Source: an uncultured Bacilli bacterium (GTDB lineage: Bacteria; Bacillota_I; Bacilli_A; RF39; UBA660). From it: DNA of 42,284 nucleotides. This document shows, one piece after another, positions 1 to 8,115 of the stretch. How positions within the stretch are numbered: position 1 is the first letter of the stretch; every line of letters starts with the position of its first letter. The stretch spans positions 1 to 42,284 of the forward strand of contig CANRDL010000007.1 in NCBI GenBank assembly GCA_947629405.1, in the 5' to 3' direction. The notes below the pieces were generated by a model that saw only the letters and a list, made by a program, of their open reading frames with translations, was not told where the DNA came from and did not search any database. The translations under genes were made by a program, and so were the position numbers.

Positions 1-2
1 AC

Positions 3-33
3 ATAAAAACGCACTTTTATCAAGTACGTTTTC
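3..33 (-). terminator. Rho-independent terminator after tRNA-Leu
   Basis: An 11-bp inverted repeat (positions 6-16 and 22-32, one G-U pair, 5-nt loop) is followed on the minus strand by a run of T. A smaller hairpin with arms ACTCG/CGAGT lies between it and the tRNA (about 41-57). Together they end the tRNA-Leu transcript. Confidence 0.75.
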
Positions 34-69
34 TATTTTTACTCGAATTTTCCGAGTTTGGTATCAATC

Positions 70-156
70 TGGTGCCTGTGGTGGGACTCGAACCCACATG
101 ATATTACTATCACTGGATTTTGAGTCCAGCGCGTCTACCAATTCCGCCACACAGGC
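70..156 (-). tRNA. tRNA-Leu (anticodon CAA)
   Basis: The minus strand folds as a class II tRNA. The acceptor is GCCTGTG/CACAGGC, the anticodon stem CTGGA/TCCAG encloses loop CTCAAAA (anticodon CAA, reads UUG), there is a long variable arm, the T-loop is GGTTCGAGTCC, discriminator A and an encoded CCA (70-72). It lies just downstream of scpB, about 37 nt after its stop, and may be cotranscribed with it, although a TATAAT-like sequence is present at about 168-173. Confidence 0.95.
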
Positions 157-193
157 ATATAAGTATTATAACAAAAAATTGTAAATAATACTA

Positions 194-757
194 TTAATTT
201 TCTTCTTTATAAATTGATGTAAAAAGTTCTTTCTCTTCATCTTTATTTTTTTCATCAGGTAAAAATTCAGGAAGATCATCTATAGTTGAAAGACCAAAGT
301 AATCTAAAAATTCATGAGTTGTTTTATATAAATTTGGTCGCCCTGGCATAGTTGATTTTCCAGCTTCTTTAATTAATCCTTTGGCAACAAGTTTACGAAC
401 CATATTGGCACTTGCAACTCCCCTAAGTTCATCAATTTCCACTCTAGTTATAGGTTGATTATAAGCAATAATAGCAAGAGTTTCTAAAGCGGGAATAGAT
501 AATGTATTAGTTCTTGGAACATTTATTAATTTTTGATAATATTCTTTATGTTCTTTTTTGGTTGTTAGTTTAAAAGCATCTCCTAAAAAACTTATTCTAA
601 TTCCTCTTGAATCATCTTCATAAATTTTTTTTAATTCCATTAATATTTCTTTCGCTTCTTTAACATCTACTTCTAATATTTCGCAAATATTGTTTAATGT
701 TAAACCTTCATCCCCTACTACAAATAGTAGTCCTTCTAATATTGCACATTTATTCAT
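194..757 (-). CDS. scpB: Segregation and condensation protein B
   Basis: A 187-aa protein of normal ScpB size. ScpB is the winged-helix kleisin-associated subunit that joins ScpA and SMC to compact and segregate chromosomes. The N-terminal segment (ILEGLLFVVGDEGLTLNNI) and the central stretch ending ITRVEIDELRGV are family hallmarks of the two winged-helix domains. The acidic C-terminal tail (about 160-187) is probably disordered. The gene follows scpA with a 2-nt gap, the usual scpA-scpB order, so the two are surely translated from one message. Identification rests on these motifs and the partner gene. Confidence 0.95.
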   Translation of the reverse strand: MNKCAILEGLLFVVGDEGLTLNNICEILEVDVKEAKEILMELKKIYEDDSRGIRISFLGDAFKLTTKKEHKEYYQKLINVPRTNTLSIPALETLAIIAYNQPITRVEIDELRGVASANMVRKLVAKGLIKEAGKSTMPGRPNLYKTTHEFLDYFGLSTIDDLPEFLPDEKNKDEEKELFTSIYKEEN

Positions 758-759
758 AG

Positions 760-1473
760 TTACACCATTTCTATTAAAATTTCATCAAAGTCATTTTTTT
801 GATTAATTGTTATTTCTTTATTTTTACTCATTTCTAAGATCGATAAAAAAGTAACAATTAAATAGTCCTTATTTATTATATCAAAAAGATCAAAAAAATT
901 AACTCTTTTTTTATTTTTAATAATTTTTCTTACTTCATTAATTCTTTTTTCTACACTTAGTTCTTTCTTGGTAATTTTAGTATTAAGGGGTTTTATATAT
1001 TTTAATCTTTCTTGAAAATTTATAAAAGCTTCAATCAAATCATTGACATCCTGATGTTCCATTATATTTCCCTTATCATCTTTAAAATTATTGATATTTT
1101 CTGGATATTTAGTGAATATTTCACTTCTTTTTTCTTCTAAATCTTGAAAATTACTTGTTAAATCTTTATATTTTTGATATTCAATAAGTTTTTGTTTTAA
1201 TTCTTCCTCAGAATTAATATTAAAGTCATCTTCTTCTACTTCTTCTTTATTTAATAATTTTTTACTTTTTAAATGAATAAGTTCAGATGACATTACTAAA
1301 TATTCGGATGCTATGTCGATGTTTTTACTTTCTAAACTTTTTATAAATTTAATATATTCATCAATTATCTCACTGATATTAACTTCATATATATCCATTT
1401 TTTTCTCTTTGATTAAATGAAGCAACAAATCAAGTGGTCCTTCAAAATCATTTATATGAAAAGTACAATTCAT
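760..1473 (-). CDS. scpA: Segregation and condensation protein A
   Basis: A 237-aa kleisin. The N-terminus FEGPLDLLLHLIKEKKMDIYEV is the classic ScpA signature that contacts the SMC neck; the C-terminal part (about 170-237) is the winged helix that binds the SMC head. The middle, about 80-165, is charged and contains the ScpB-binding region. It forms the SMC-ScpAB condensin with the product of the next gene. The start at 1473 fits the family N-terminus. The membrane-protein gene upstream ends 12 nt before it, so all three may share a transcript. Confidence 0.95.
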   Translation of the reverse strand: MNCTFHINDFEGPLDLLLHLIKEKKMDIYEVNISEIIDEYIKFIKSLESKNIDIASEYLVMSSELIHLKSKKLLNKEEVEEDDFNINSEEELKQKLIEYQKYKDLTSNFQDLEEKRSEIFTKYPENINNFKDDKGNIMEHQDVNDLIEAFINFQERLKYIKPLNTKITKKELSVEKRINEVRKIIKNKKRVNFFDLFDIINKDYLIVTFLSILEMSKNKEITINQKNDFDEILIEMV

Positions 1474-1485
1474 TATAAAATCCCC

Positions 1486-2469
1486 CTACTGTGTGCAAGT
1501 ATATAATGATGCTTCTAACTCATATTTTACAATACTTGCTGATGTATTTTTTTTATAAAATCTAGAATCTTTAAGACTGCTAAATTTTACTTTTGCTAAA
1601 TCTATTGATGAAGTATATTCAAAAGATGTTCCGCTATTATTGAAAGTTGTTTCTATTCCCTCAATTTTAGAATATGTTTGATAAATACTTTGATATTTTT
1701 CAAGTTCATTATTAAAATTGGCCTTACTATTATCTAAAGTATAATTTTCAACAATGGTAATTAATTTATCATCAATAAATGTATATGTTAATTTATTATC
1801 ATTTTTAGTACATGTCATACTAGCTCGTATTTGATCACCATAATCTAAATTAACTTTAGGATACTCCTTATTACTTTTAGAATCCATAATCATTAATTTA
1901 GCATTATTATAAGCATTACTAGAAATATTTAGTGTTTCATTTAATGTTTTTTTAGATTCTAGTTTTATTTTACCAATTAATATTCTCTCAATAAATGATT
2001 TTTCAAATGAATATAATTCTAAAAAATAATTATCATCACTGGAAATAGTCTTTGGTGAATTATTGGTAATTACAAAATTAATTTGATATTCATTATTTTG
2101 ATTTGTTAAATTAATATTATTTATTGTTAAATCATTAACTGTAAAACTGGAACTATCATTAATATCATAATAAGTTATATCCTCATCGTTTGATATATCT
2201 TCATTATCTAAAGATGATGAAACTGAAGATGATGAAACATTGACATGATTATTATTTTCTTCTTTATTAAAATAAGCAGTTATTTTTGGTAAGAAAAAAG
2301 CAACAAATAAAAGTATAGCAAAAAAAATAATTATCCCAATTGGTGAAGTATTTTCTTTTCTTAAATTGCCAACCACAACTGGTTCTGGAATTAATGATTT
2401 ATTTTGACTTTCATTAATAGCATCATTTAAAGATAATTTTTGTTTATCATTTTTTTTATTATCTTTCAT
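1486..2469 (-). CDS. Membrane-anchored protein of unknown function
   Basis: 327 aa when started at the ATG at 2469, which has AGGG upstream; an ATG four codons earlier has no ribosome site. Residues 1-40 are hydrophilic and Lys/Asn-rich, about 44-64 form one transmembrane helix, a Ser/Asp-rich linker follows (about 75-105), and the rest looks like an extracytoplasmic beta-rich domain. The segment MTCTKNDNKLTYTFIDDKL resembles short repeats seen in DUF1307-type lipoproteins, but this is only a visual impression. It sits directly upstream of scpA. The function is unknown; a surface or envelope role is inferred only from topology. Confidence 0.7.
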   Translation of the reverse strand: MKDNKKNDKQKLSLNDAINESQNKSLIPEPVVVGNLRKENTSPIGIIIFFAILLFVAFFLPKITAYFNKEENNNHVNVSSSSVSSSLDNEDISNDEDITYYDINDSSSFTVNDLTINNINLTNQNNEYQINFVITNNSPKTISSDDNYFLELYSFEKSFIERILIGKIKLESKKTLNETLNISSNAYNNAKLMIMDSKSNKEYPKVNLDYGDQIRASMTCTKNDNKLTYTFIDDKLITIVENYTLDNSKANFNNELEKYQSIYQTYSKIEGIETTFNNSGTSFEYTSSIDLAKVKFSSLKDSRFYKKNTSASIVKYELEASLYTCTQ

Positions 2470-2510
2470 ATTATCCCTCATATTCTTACTAATATTAATT
2501 ATATCAAAAT

Positions 2511-2536
2511 TAAAAAAAAAAGTATAGTTTATACTT
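2511..2536 (-). terminator. Terminator of the spoIIAA-spoVAE operon
   Basis: Arms AAGTATA/TATACTT (2530-2536 and 2520-2526) with a 3-nt loop overlap the spoVAE stop and are followed on the minus strand by about ten T residues. This is a convincing intrinsic terminator separating the sporulation operon from the scp genes. Confidence 0.8.
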
Positions 2537-2885
2537 AATTTTTTGGCTTAGAAAATATAATACATATAAAAGAAAAAATTATAGCTGCTGTTATTCCCGC
2601 CGAAGTAGTTGTCAACATATTAGAAAATATTCCGAGAAAACCATTAGTATGATATCCATAATATGCTGCTTTATATAATAAATTACCAAAAGACATTATA
2701 GGAACACTGGCACCACTTCCAACATAATAAGCAAATTTGTCATAAAGATTAAAAAAACCAAGTATAGCACCTACAACGACAAATATAGAAGTAATATGAC
2801 CATTAGTAAGATTAAAATTATCAAATAGTATTTGGGCGATTAAACAAATAAAGCCCACAAATAAAAACGAATATATATATGTCAC
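2535..2885 (-). CDS. spoVAE: Stage V sporulation protein AE (SpoVAEB type)
   Basis: A 116-aa hydrophobic protein with four predicted membrane helices and the family core YYVGSGASVPIMSFGNLLYKAA. SpoVA proteins form the spore inner-membrane channel that loads dipicolinic acid into the forespore and releases it on germination. The start is GTG at 2885, overlapping the TGA of spoVAD as GTGA, with GGAGGT seven bases before it; this overlap implies translational coupling. It is the last gene of the operon. Only C, D and E components are present here; A, B and F are absent from the locus. Confidence 0.93.
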   Translation of the reverse strand: MTYIYSFLFVGFICLIAQILFDNFNLTNGHITSIFVVVGAILGFFNLYDKFAYYVGSGASVPIMSFGNLLYKAAYYGYHTNGFLGIFSNMLTTTSAGITAAIIFSFICIIFSKPKN

Positions 2886-3859
2886 TTTAATACCTCCAAA
2901 CTTATAGCATGGGCAATTGCTGGAATAGTATTTTTTTGATTAACCATTACTGGCGAATGTAATGATCCCGTTGCCACGATTAATATTTTTTTATATTTTT
3001 TTAATTTTAAAACTTTATTAAATAAAACTAAAGGCAAAACTACTGGTCCACTGGCACCACTTTTAGATTTTTCATCTTCCATATTATACAAAAGACACCC
3101 AGCGTCATTATATTTTTTTAATTTAATATGATAATTAAGTTCAAGTATTTCTTTTAAAATTTCTTTTCCACTATTACCTAAATCTCCCGTTAAAATTAAA
3201 TCATAATAATTAACATCTCTATTCATATCTTTTAAATGATTAGCAATTGTTAAAGCTGCTGCTGGTGCCATAACGCCACCCATTTCAAAAACATCTTTTA
3301 AGGTTGAATCTACTACATTACCAATCGTTGCCGATTCAATTTTTATTAAACCATTTTTAGCAAGTACGGCTGCTGTTGAGCCCGTTGCAGTAATGGTTGT
3401 TCGTTTAGGTTTGTAAGCCCCATATTCAATCGGAAATCTAAATTGCTTTTCACTATTTAAATTATGGGCCGAAGTAATTGCTATTCCATTATCAATAAAG
3501 TCATTATCAATAAAACTAGCTAATATTATCATACTTTCGACAAAAGTAGCACAGGCAGAATATTCTCCTAAAAAAGGTATTTTAAAAGATGTCATATTAT
3601 AATTACTTATAGCAATTTGATTTGATAAATCTCCCCCGACAACTAAGTCAATTTTTTTTAAATCTACAATATTTTTTTTAATAATATTATTTAAAACGGT
3701 CTTTTGCATTTTTAACTCTGCTTTTTCTAATGATTTGCAACCAAAATAATAATCATTAATAACATAATCAAAACTTTTAAATTTATTTAAAAACTTATTA
3801 TCATAAATTAATGAATAATAATCTTTTAAAAAAACATTTTTAAATTTAAAACTAGCCAT
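2882..3859 (-). CDS. spoVAD: Stage V sporulation protein AD
   Basis: A 325-aa soluble member of the SpoVA complex with a thiolase-like fold, thought to bind dipicolinic acid at the outer face of the spore inner membrane. Family segments visible are VVGGDLSNQIAISNY, GEYSACATFVESMI, GAYKPKRTTITATGSTAA and the C-terminal LYNMEDEKSKSGASG. The length is close to that of B. subtilis (about 338). It overlaps spoVAC by 8 nt and spoVAE by 4 nt, so all three are coupled. Confidence 0.95.
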   Translation of the reverse strand: MASFKFKNVFLKDYYSLIYDNKFLNKFKSFDYVINDYYFGCKSLEKAELKMQKTVLNNIIKKNIVDLKKIDLVVGGDLSNQIAISNYNMTSFKIPFLGEYSACATFVESMIILASFIDNDFIDNGIAITSAHNLNSEKQFRFPIEYGAYKPKRTTITATGSTAAVLAKNGLIKIESATIGNVVDSTLKDVFEMGGVMAPAAALTIANHLKDMNRDVNYYDLILTGDLGNSGKEILKEILELNYHIKLKKYNDAGCLLYNMEDEKSKSGASGPVVLPLVLFNKVLKLKKYKKILIVATGSLHSPVMVNQKNTIPAIAHAISLEVLK

Positions 3860-4286
3860 AAAGAATCACCTTAATTATAACTAAAATAAATGCTGATAAA
3901 ATTCCATATAATATTACACTTCCCGCCAGTTTAAAAGAATTTGAACCAATTCCCGTCACTAAACCATCTTTTTTATAATCAAGCATTGAACTACATATCG
4001 AATGAGCAAAACCGGTAATGGGAATAATTAAACCACATAAACATATTGCTACTAAATTGTCAAAAAAGCCAAGAGATGTAAATAAACAGGCCAAAAATAT
4101 ATAAATTAAAAGTACAATTATGGCAGAATCCTTTGAAGAAATACCAAAGCTATTAAAAATTGTTACTAAAATATTGGCAATTAAACCTAAAGATCCTCCT
4201 ACTAAAAAAGCAATTAAAGCATGTTTTAATTTATCTTCTTTTGGGGTATGCTTTTTTACTAATTGTTGGTACTTATTATCTTTCAT
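3852..4286 (-). CDS. spoVAC: Stage V sporulation protein AC
   Basis: 144 aa from the ATG at 4286, preceded by GGAGGA eight bases upstream. The longer frame from 4331 adds 15 residues with no family match and is rejected. Four to five membrane helices follow the hydrophilic N-terminus. Family-like segments are HALIAFLVGGSLGLIANI and AHSICSSMLDYKKDGLVTGIGSNSFKLAGSVI. SpoVAC is the membrane channel subunit for dipicolinic acid transport and has been described as mechanosensitive. It follows the sigF-like gene directly, so the spoIIA and spoVA operons of Bacillus appear merged here. Confidence 0.93.
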   Translation of the reverse strand: MKDNKYQQLVKKHTPKEDKLKHALIAFLVGGSLGLIANILVTIFNSFGISSKDSAIIVLLIYIFLACLFTSLGFFDNLVAICLCGLIIPITGFAHSICSSMLDYKKDGLVTGIGSNSFKLAGSVILYGILSAFILVIIKVILYG

Positions 4287-4332
4287 AAAAAAATCCTCCA
4301 TGAATATTATGAAGGTTTTTTTATTTTTCATA

Positions 4333-4968
4333 CTATGAATAAATGTATTTTTTTAGTTTTTTTAAAGATTTTTGCTCATATCTAGATACTTTTACTTGTG
4401 ACATATTTAAAGCTTTAGCAGTTTCTGATTGAGTTTTATCTTCAAAATATCGATATTTAATTATATCTTTTTCAATATCTTCTAAATGTTTTAAAGAATC
4501 TTTTATTAAAATTTTATTTTCAATTGGTTCTTCTTTTTTAGTAACTTTATCTAATATATTAAATTCTTCATTGGCTTCTATACTTAACACTTTTTCTACT
4601 GATAGTAATGTTTCGCTTAGCAAATCCTCATTAATATCTAAAGCAAAAGCAATTTCGGAATTATTAGGTACTTTACCATTTTTTTGGGTAAGTATATCTC
4701 TTGTTTTAATTATCTTTTTATATAATTTTAAATAATTAGAAGAAATTTTTATTGGTCTATCATTATTTACAAAATCATACATTTCTCCATATATCCAAGA
4801 ATAAGCATAAGAAGAAAATTTGGTATTTTTATTATTTTTATAATTTCTCAAAGCTTTTAAAAGTCCTATATAACCTACTTGATATAAATCTTCATAAGAT
4901 GCATTATAAAAACTACTAGCAATTTTTTTAATTAATTTATCATAGTTTTCAATTAATGTATCATTCAT
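4333..4968 (-). CDS. sigF: Sporulation sigma factor, SigF-like
   Basis: A 211-aa sigma-70 family protein. Region 2 is seen in YEDLYQVGYIGLLKALRNY and TKFSSYAYSWIYGEMYDFV, region 3 at about 95-145, and region 4 in FEDKTQSETAKALNMSQVKVSRYEQKSLKKLKK. Its place between a SpoIIAA-like gene and spoVAC matches sigF (spoIIAC), which drives early forespore transcription. It is about 40 residues shorter than B. subtilis SigF and lacks most of the N-terminal segment before region 2. Region 2.4 (NNDRPIKISSNY) is divergent compared with the SigG in this window (RDNSPVRVSRS). Another sporulation sigma is possible, but the neighbours favour SigF. Confidence 0.8.
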   Translation of the reverse strand: MNDTLIENYDKLIKKIASSFYNASYEDLYQVGYIGLLKALRNYKNNKNTKFSSYAYSWIYGEMYDFVNNDRPIKISSNYLKLYKKIIKTRDILTQKNGKVPNNSEIAFALDINEDLLSETLLSVEKVLSIEANEEFNILDKVTKKEEPIENKILIKDSLKHLEDIEKDIIKYRYFEDKTQSETAKALNMSQVKVSRYEQKSLKKLKKYIYS

Positions 4969-4981
4969 TGTTAACCCTTTC

Positions 4982-5314
4982 TTATACTGCTAACAATCTT
5001 TTAGCTTTATTTTCATTTTCAACAATAAATACATTCATATTATCAAAATAGTTAAATATTTTTTTTGATTTAGTACATAAACAAGTGATACCCTTATTTT
5101 GATCAATAGCTATAATTTCTTTTTCTAAATATTTTATCCCTTCTAAACTAAAATAATTTAAATCATTTAGATTAATTATTAAAAATTTAATTTGATTTTC
5201 TAAAATTATAGATATTAATTTTTTATTTAATTTTTGTAAATTAAATTTATTCAAAATTCCCAATAATCTTAATATTAAAATACCATTATTAAATTCTAAA
5301 TCATATTTTAACAT
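4982..5314 (-). CDS. spoIIAA: SpoIIAA-like STAS protein (anti-sigma factor antagonist) lacking the phospho-serine
   Basis: 110 aa from the ATG at 5314, which has AGGTGAT upstream; the frame from 5374 adds 20 residues with no family match. The fold is STAS, with the core strand FLIINLNDLNYF at about 44-55. In B. subtilis SpoIIAA the next residues are DSSG, and Ser58 is phosphorylated by the kinase and anti-sigma factor SpoIIAB. Here the aligned residues are Ser56, Leu57, Glu58, Gly59: Glu occupies the phosphorylation position. The usual next gene, spoIIAB, is missing; the sigma gene follows after 13 nt. The protein may act as a constitutive or re-purposed regulator; assignment as SpoIIAA relies on fold and context. 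Confidence 0.75.
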   Translation of the reverse strand: MLKYDLEFNNGILILRLLGILNKFNLQKLNKKLISIILENQIKFLIINLNDLNYFSLEGIKYLEKEIIAIDQNKGITCLCTKSKKIFNYFDNMNVFIVENENKAKRLLAV

Positions 5315-5390
5315 TTTATCACCTGTGCATAATAATATAGTACTTATTAAAAAATTTTTAAACACTTTCGACAAAACTTCTAAAAAATTA

Positions 5391-5418
5391 GCAAAAAAAA
5401 AAGATATTAAATCTTTTT
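5391..5418 (-). terminator. Terminator after fhs
   Basis: Arms AAAAAGAT/ATCTTTTT (5411-5418 and 5398-5405) with a short loop overlap the fhs stop, followed by a long T run on the minus strand. It separates fhs from the sporulation operon. Confidence 0.7.
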
Positions 5419-6988
5419 AAAATATTCCTTTAATATTATTATTTTTATCAAGTTTAATATTTTCAAAGGCTGGTTTTTTGGAAAGCCCAGGTAATGTCAA
5501 TATATTACCAAGCAGAACAACAATAAATTCTGCGCCACTATAAATTTTTATATCTTTAACATATATAGGATAATCTTTAGGATAACCAATTTTTTTAGAA
5601 TCATCACTTATAGAATACTGTGTTTTAGCAACACAGATTGGTAAATTTTCTTTCCCTATTTTTTTTATTATTTCTATTTTTTTTAAAGCTTCGGAAGAAT
5701 ATTCTATTTTATTAGCATGATAAATTTTTTCAGTCAATGTTAATAATTTATCTTCAATAGTATCAGAAGTTTTATATAAATAATGAAAATTATTTTTTAA
5801 TTTTATTTTCTCAAGTACTTTAAGGGCTAACTCTTGTGCTCCTTTATCGCCATTTATATATGCTGTTGTCACTTTAGCATCAACATTATTTTTATTACAA
5901 AAATCTATAATTTTATTTATATCTTCTTCTTTATCATTGTTAAATTTATTTATAGCTACTACTATTGGAACAGAAAATTGTTGCAAATTATCAAGATGGG
6001 CTTGAAGATTTTCTAGACTACTAAATTGTAATGCTCGACAAGTTACTACTAAAACGATTGCATTTGGCTTTAAAGACCCAGCTCTACATTTTATATCTAA
6101 AAATTTTTCAGCACCTAAATCACTACCAAATCCTGCTTCAGTTACAACTATATCCGATAATTTTAAAGCTGTTTTAGTAGCAATTAAACTATTACACCCA
6201 ATTGAGATATTAGCAAAAGGTCCACCATGAACAATAGCGGGATTTCCATATAAAGTTTGAACTAAATTTGGTTTTAAAGCTTCTTTTAAGATAACTGCTA
6301 AGGCTGATGATACTTTTAAATCTTTAGCATAAACTGGTTTTTTATCAAAAGTAAAACCTACTAATATATTATCTAATCTCTTTTGTAAATCTTTATAATC
6401 TTTAGCTAGACATAATATAGTCATTATTTCACTTGCAGCAGTAATCTGAAAATGTTCTTCTCTATTTTCTAATTTAATATTGCGAAGAATTCGATCATTT
6501 ACATCTAAACATCTATTAAAACAAATAGTTTTTGGATCAATATTTAATTTATTATCTTGAAATATATGATTATCAATAGCGGCACATAGTAAATTATTAG
6601 CCGCAGTAATTGCATGAAAATCACCATTAAAATGTAAATTTATATCCTCCATAGGAACAATTTGTGATTTTCCTCCTCCAGTTGCTCCTCCTTTTACGCC
6701 AAATACTGGACCCATAGACGGTTCTCTTAAAGCTAAACAAGCTTTTTTCCCTAAACTATTTAGGGCATCACAAAGACCAATACTTACGGTAGTTTTTCCT
6801 TCTCCCATTTTAGTAGGTGTAATTGCCGTTACTAAAATTAATTTACCTAATTTTTTATTTTTAATATTTTCAAAATTAATTTTTGCTTTATATTTTCCAT
6901 ATAAATCTAAATCTTTAAGATTCAATTTTTTCCCAATTTCTTCTATATTTTTCATTTTATATTTAGAAGCAATATCTATATCAGTCAT
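5417..6988 (-). CDS. fhs: Formate-tetrahydrofolate ligase
   Basis: Catalyses the ATP-dependent joining of formate to tetrahydrofolate to give 10-formyl-THF for purine and fMet-tRNA synthesis. 523 aa from the ATG at 6988 (AGGTGAT five bases upstream; the longer frame from 7009 begins upstream of that site). Motifs visible are the P-loop TPTKMGEGKTTVSIGL, the glycine-rich GPVFGVKGGATGGGKSQ, the HFNGDFHAI segment and FGSDLGAEKF. Slightly shorter than the usual 555-560 aa. It is monocistronic by its terminators. I looked for a THF riboswitch in the 170-nt upstream region and found no matching core; a TATAAT-like -10 lies at 7022-7027. Confidence 0.95.
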   Translation of the reverse strand: MTDIDIASKYKMKNIEEIGKKLNLKDLDLYGKYKAKINFENIKNKKLGKLILVTAITPTKMGEGKTTVSIGLCDALNSLGKKACLALREPSMGPVFGVKGGATGGGKSQIVPMEDINLHFNGDFHAITAANNLLCAAIDNHIFQDNKLNIDPKTICFNRCLDVNDRILRNIKLENREEHFQITAASEIMTILCLAKDYKDLQKRLDNILVGFTFDKKPVYAKDLKVSSALAVILKEALKPNLVQTLYGNPAIVHGGPFANISIGCNSLIATKTALKLSDIVVTEAGFGSDLGAEKFLDIKCRAGSLKPNAIVLVVTCRALQFSSLENLQAHLDNLQQFSVPIVVAINKFNNDKEEDINKIIDFCNKNNVDAKVTTAYINGDKGAQELALKVLEKIKLKNNFHYLYKTSDTIEDKLLTLTEKIYHANKIEYSSEALKKIEIIKKIGKENLPICVAKTQYSISDDSKKIGYPKDYPIYVKDIKIYSGAEFIVVLLGNILTLPGLSKKPAFENIKLDKNNNIKGIF

Positions 6989-7162
6989 CTTATCACCTAT
7001 AACTTTCAAAATTTCATAAATATTATAACATCTTTCATTTAAAACTGTATATATAAAATAGCTCTAATAAAATTTATTAATATTTTATTAATAAAATTAC
7101 TCCGTATTAAATTTATTTACAAACTTTAAATTTATCTTATTATAATACTTTTATAAAATTTT

Positions 7163-7198
7163 AAAAAAAATAATCTTTTATTTTTTGTAGATTATTTT
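7163..7198 (-). terminator. Terminator of the nitroreductase/transglutaminase operon
   Basis: Arms of 10 bp (7189-7198 and 7168-7177, core AATAATCT/AGATTATT) with an 11-nt loop, then a T run on the minus strand, 22 nt beyond the stop at 7221. Confidence 0.75.
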
Positions 7199-7220
7199 CT
7201 TAAAATATTTATTTTAAATT

Positions 7221-8114
7221 TCAATCATTCAAAGCACCCGACATAATTCTATATTTAAATTCATTGTTCCATATTTGTAACAATTTATCAAAATTCTTAT
7301 CTGGATCTAACATTAAAGTTGCTAATTTATCAAGTTCTTTATATTCATCTTCTGTTAATTGAAAATTCTTATCTTGTATATATTTTGGTAAATGTAAGAA
7401 AATTATTTCATTATTCATTAAAGAATGAAAATCATAAAATAGACCTCTTAAAGATGCTTTAAGTCCTAATGTAGCCGGATTGGAAGAATAATGTATTTCA
7501 TTTATTTTATATTTTTTATTTCTCATACCTAAATAAGCTTCAGCTCCAAATATAAATTTATCTCTCGGTATATCATTTAAATCAAATCTTATATCATGGT
7601 CTGGACAATGTAAATCGGCATCAACTAACACCCATCTGTTTTTTTCTTCATCGAAATATTCCGTAATCCAATGATCATAGGCAACTCCATCATCCTTTAT
7701 ATATGGGGCAAATCCACTTCTTACTCTTGCAGAATAACCTTTTGCTTTTAATGTAGCTGCAAGTAAAATTGCTTCTCCTCTACAAGTAACATGTATTTTA
7801 TCTTCTGCTTTTCTATTTTTACTATAATTGCTATCTTTTCTTAATAATTCACTAATCATACTAATTGCAGTGGGAAACAAGTCATCTTCATAATTTAGTC
7901 TAGTAATAGGCACTTTTGTCATATCTCCCCAAAAACATTGTTTTTGTTTTCTAATATTTGGATTATTAAATGTAAATGGATGAATAATTTGCATTCTTTG
8001 CAATACACATAATTTATCAATATTATCTGGTAAGTTCTTACAAAAATCTGTATATAATCCTAAATTTGTATATAAACTCGTTTGTTTATAAAAATCCAAT
8101 ATTTTCTTTTCCAT
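7221..8114 (-). CDS. Transglutaminase-like cysteine protease-fold protein
   Basis: A 297-aa cytoplasmic protein (no signal peptide) with the transglutaminase-like triad in order: Cys111 in VTCRGEA, His148 in YDHWITEYF and Asp165 in WVLVDADLH. Such domains act as proteases, peptidases or amide-modifying enzymes; the substrate cannot be told from sequence. The start sits 1 nt after the nitroreductase stop, so the two are coupled. Together with the nitroreductase, AraC regulator and broken acetyltransferase it forms an accessory block. The triad makes the superfamily call firm; the function is open. Confidence 0.8.
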   Translation of the reverse strand: MEKKILDFYKQTSLYTNLGLYTDFCKNLPDNIDKLCVLQRMQIIHPFTFNNPNIRKQKQCFWGDMTKVPITRLNYEDDLFPTAISMISELLRKDSNYSKNRKAEDKIHVTCRGEAILLAATLKAKGYSARVRSGFAPYIKDDGVAYDHWITEYFDEEKNRWVLVDADLHCPDHDIRFDLNDIPRDKFIFGAEAYLGMRNKKYKINEIHYSSNPATLGLKASLRGLFYDFHSLMNNEIIFLHLPKYIQDKNFQLTEDEYKELDKLATLMLDPDKNFDKLLQIWNNEFKYRIMSGALND

Positions 8115-8115
8115 C

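Noticed and set aside
4120-4338. 72-aa plus-strand frame
   Set aside because: Lies antisense within spoVAC with no ribosome site; the spoVAC reading is a clear family match.
5834-6016. 60-aa plus-strand frame
   Set aside because: Antisense shadow of fhs, low-complexity Ile/Phe-rich, no ribosome site.
6989-7160. Possible THF riboswitch upstream of fhs
   Set aside because: The region is almost entirely A/T with no GC-rich conserved core or pseudoknot pairing that I can find.
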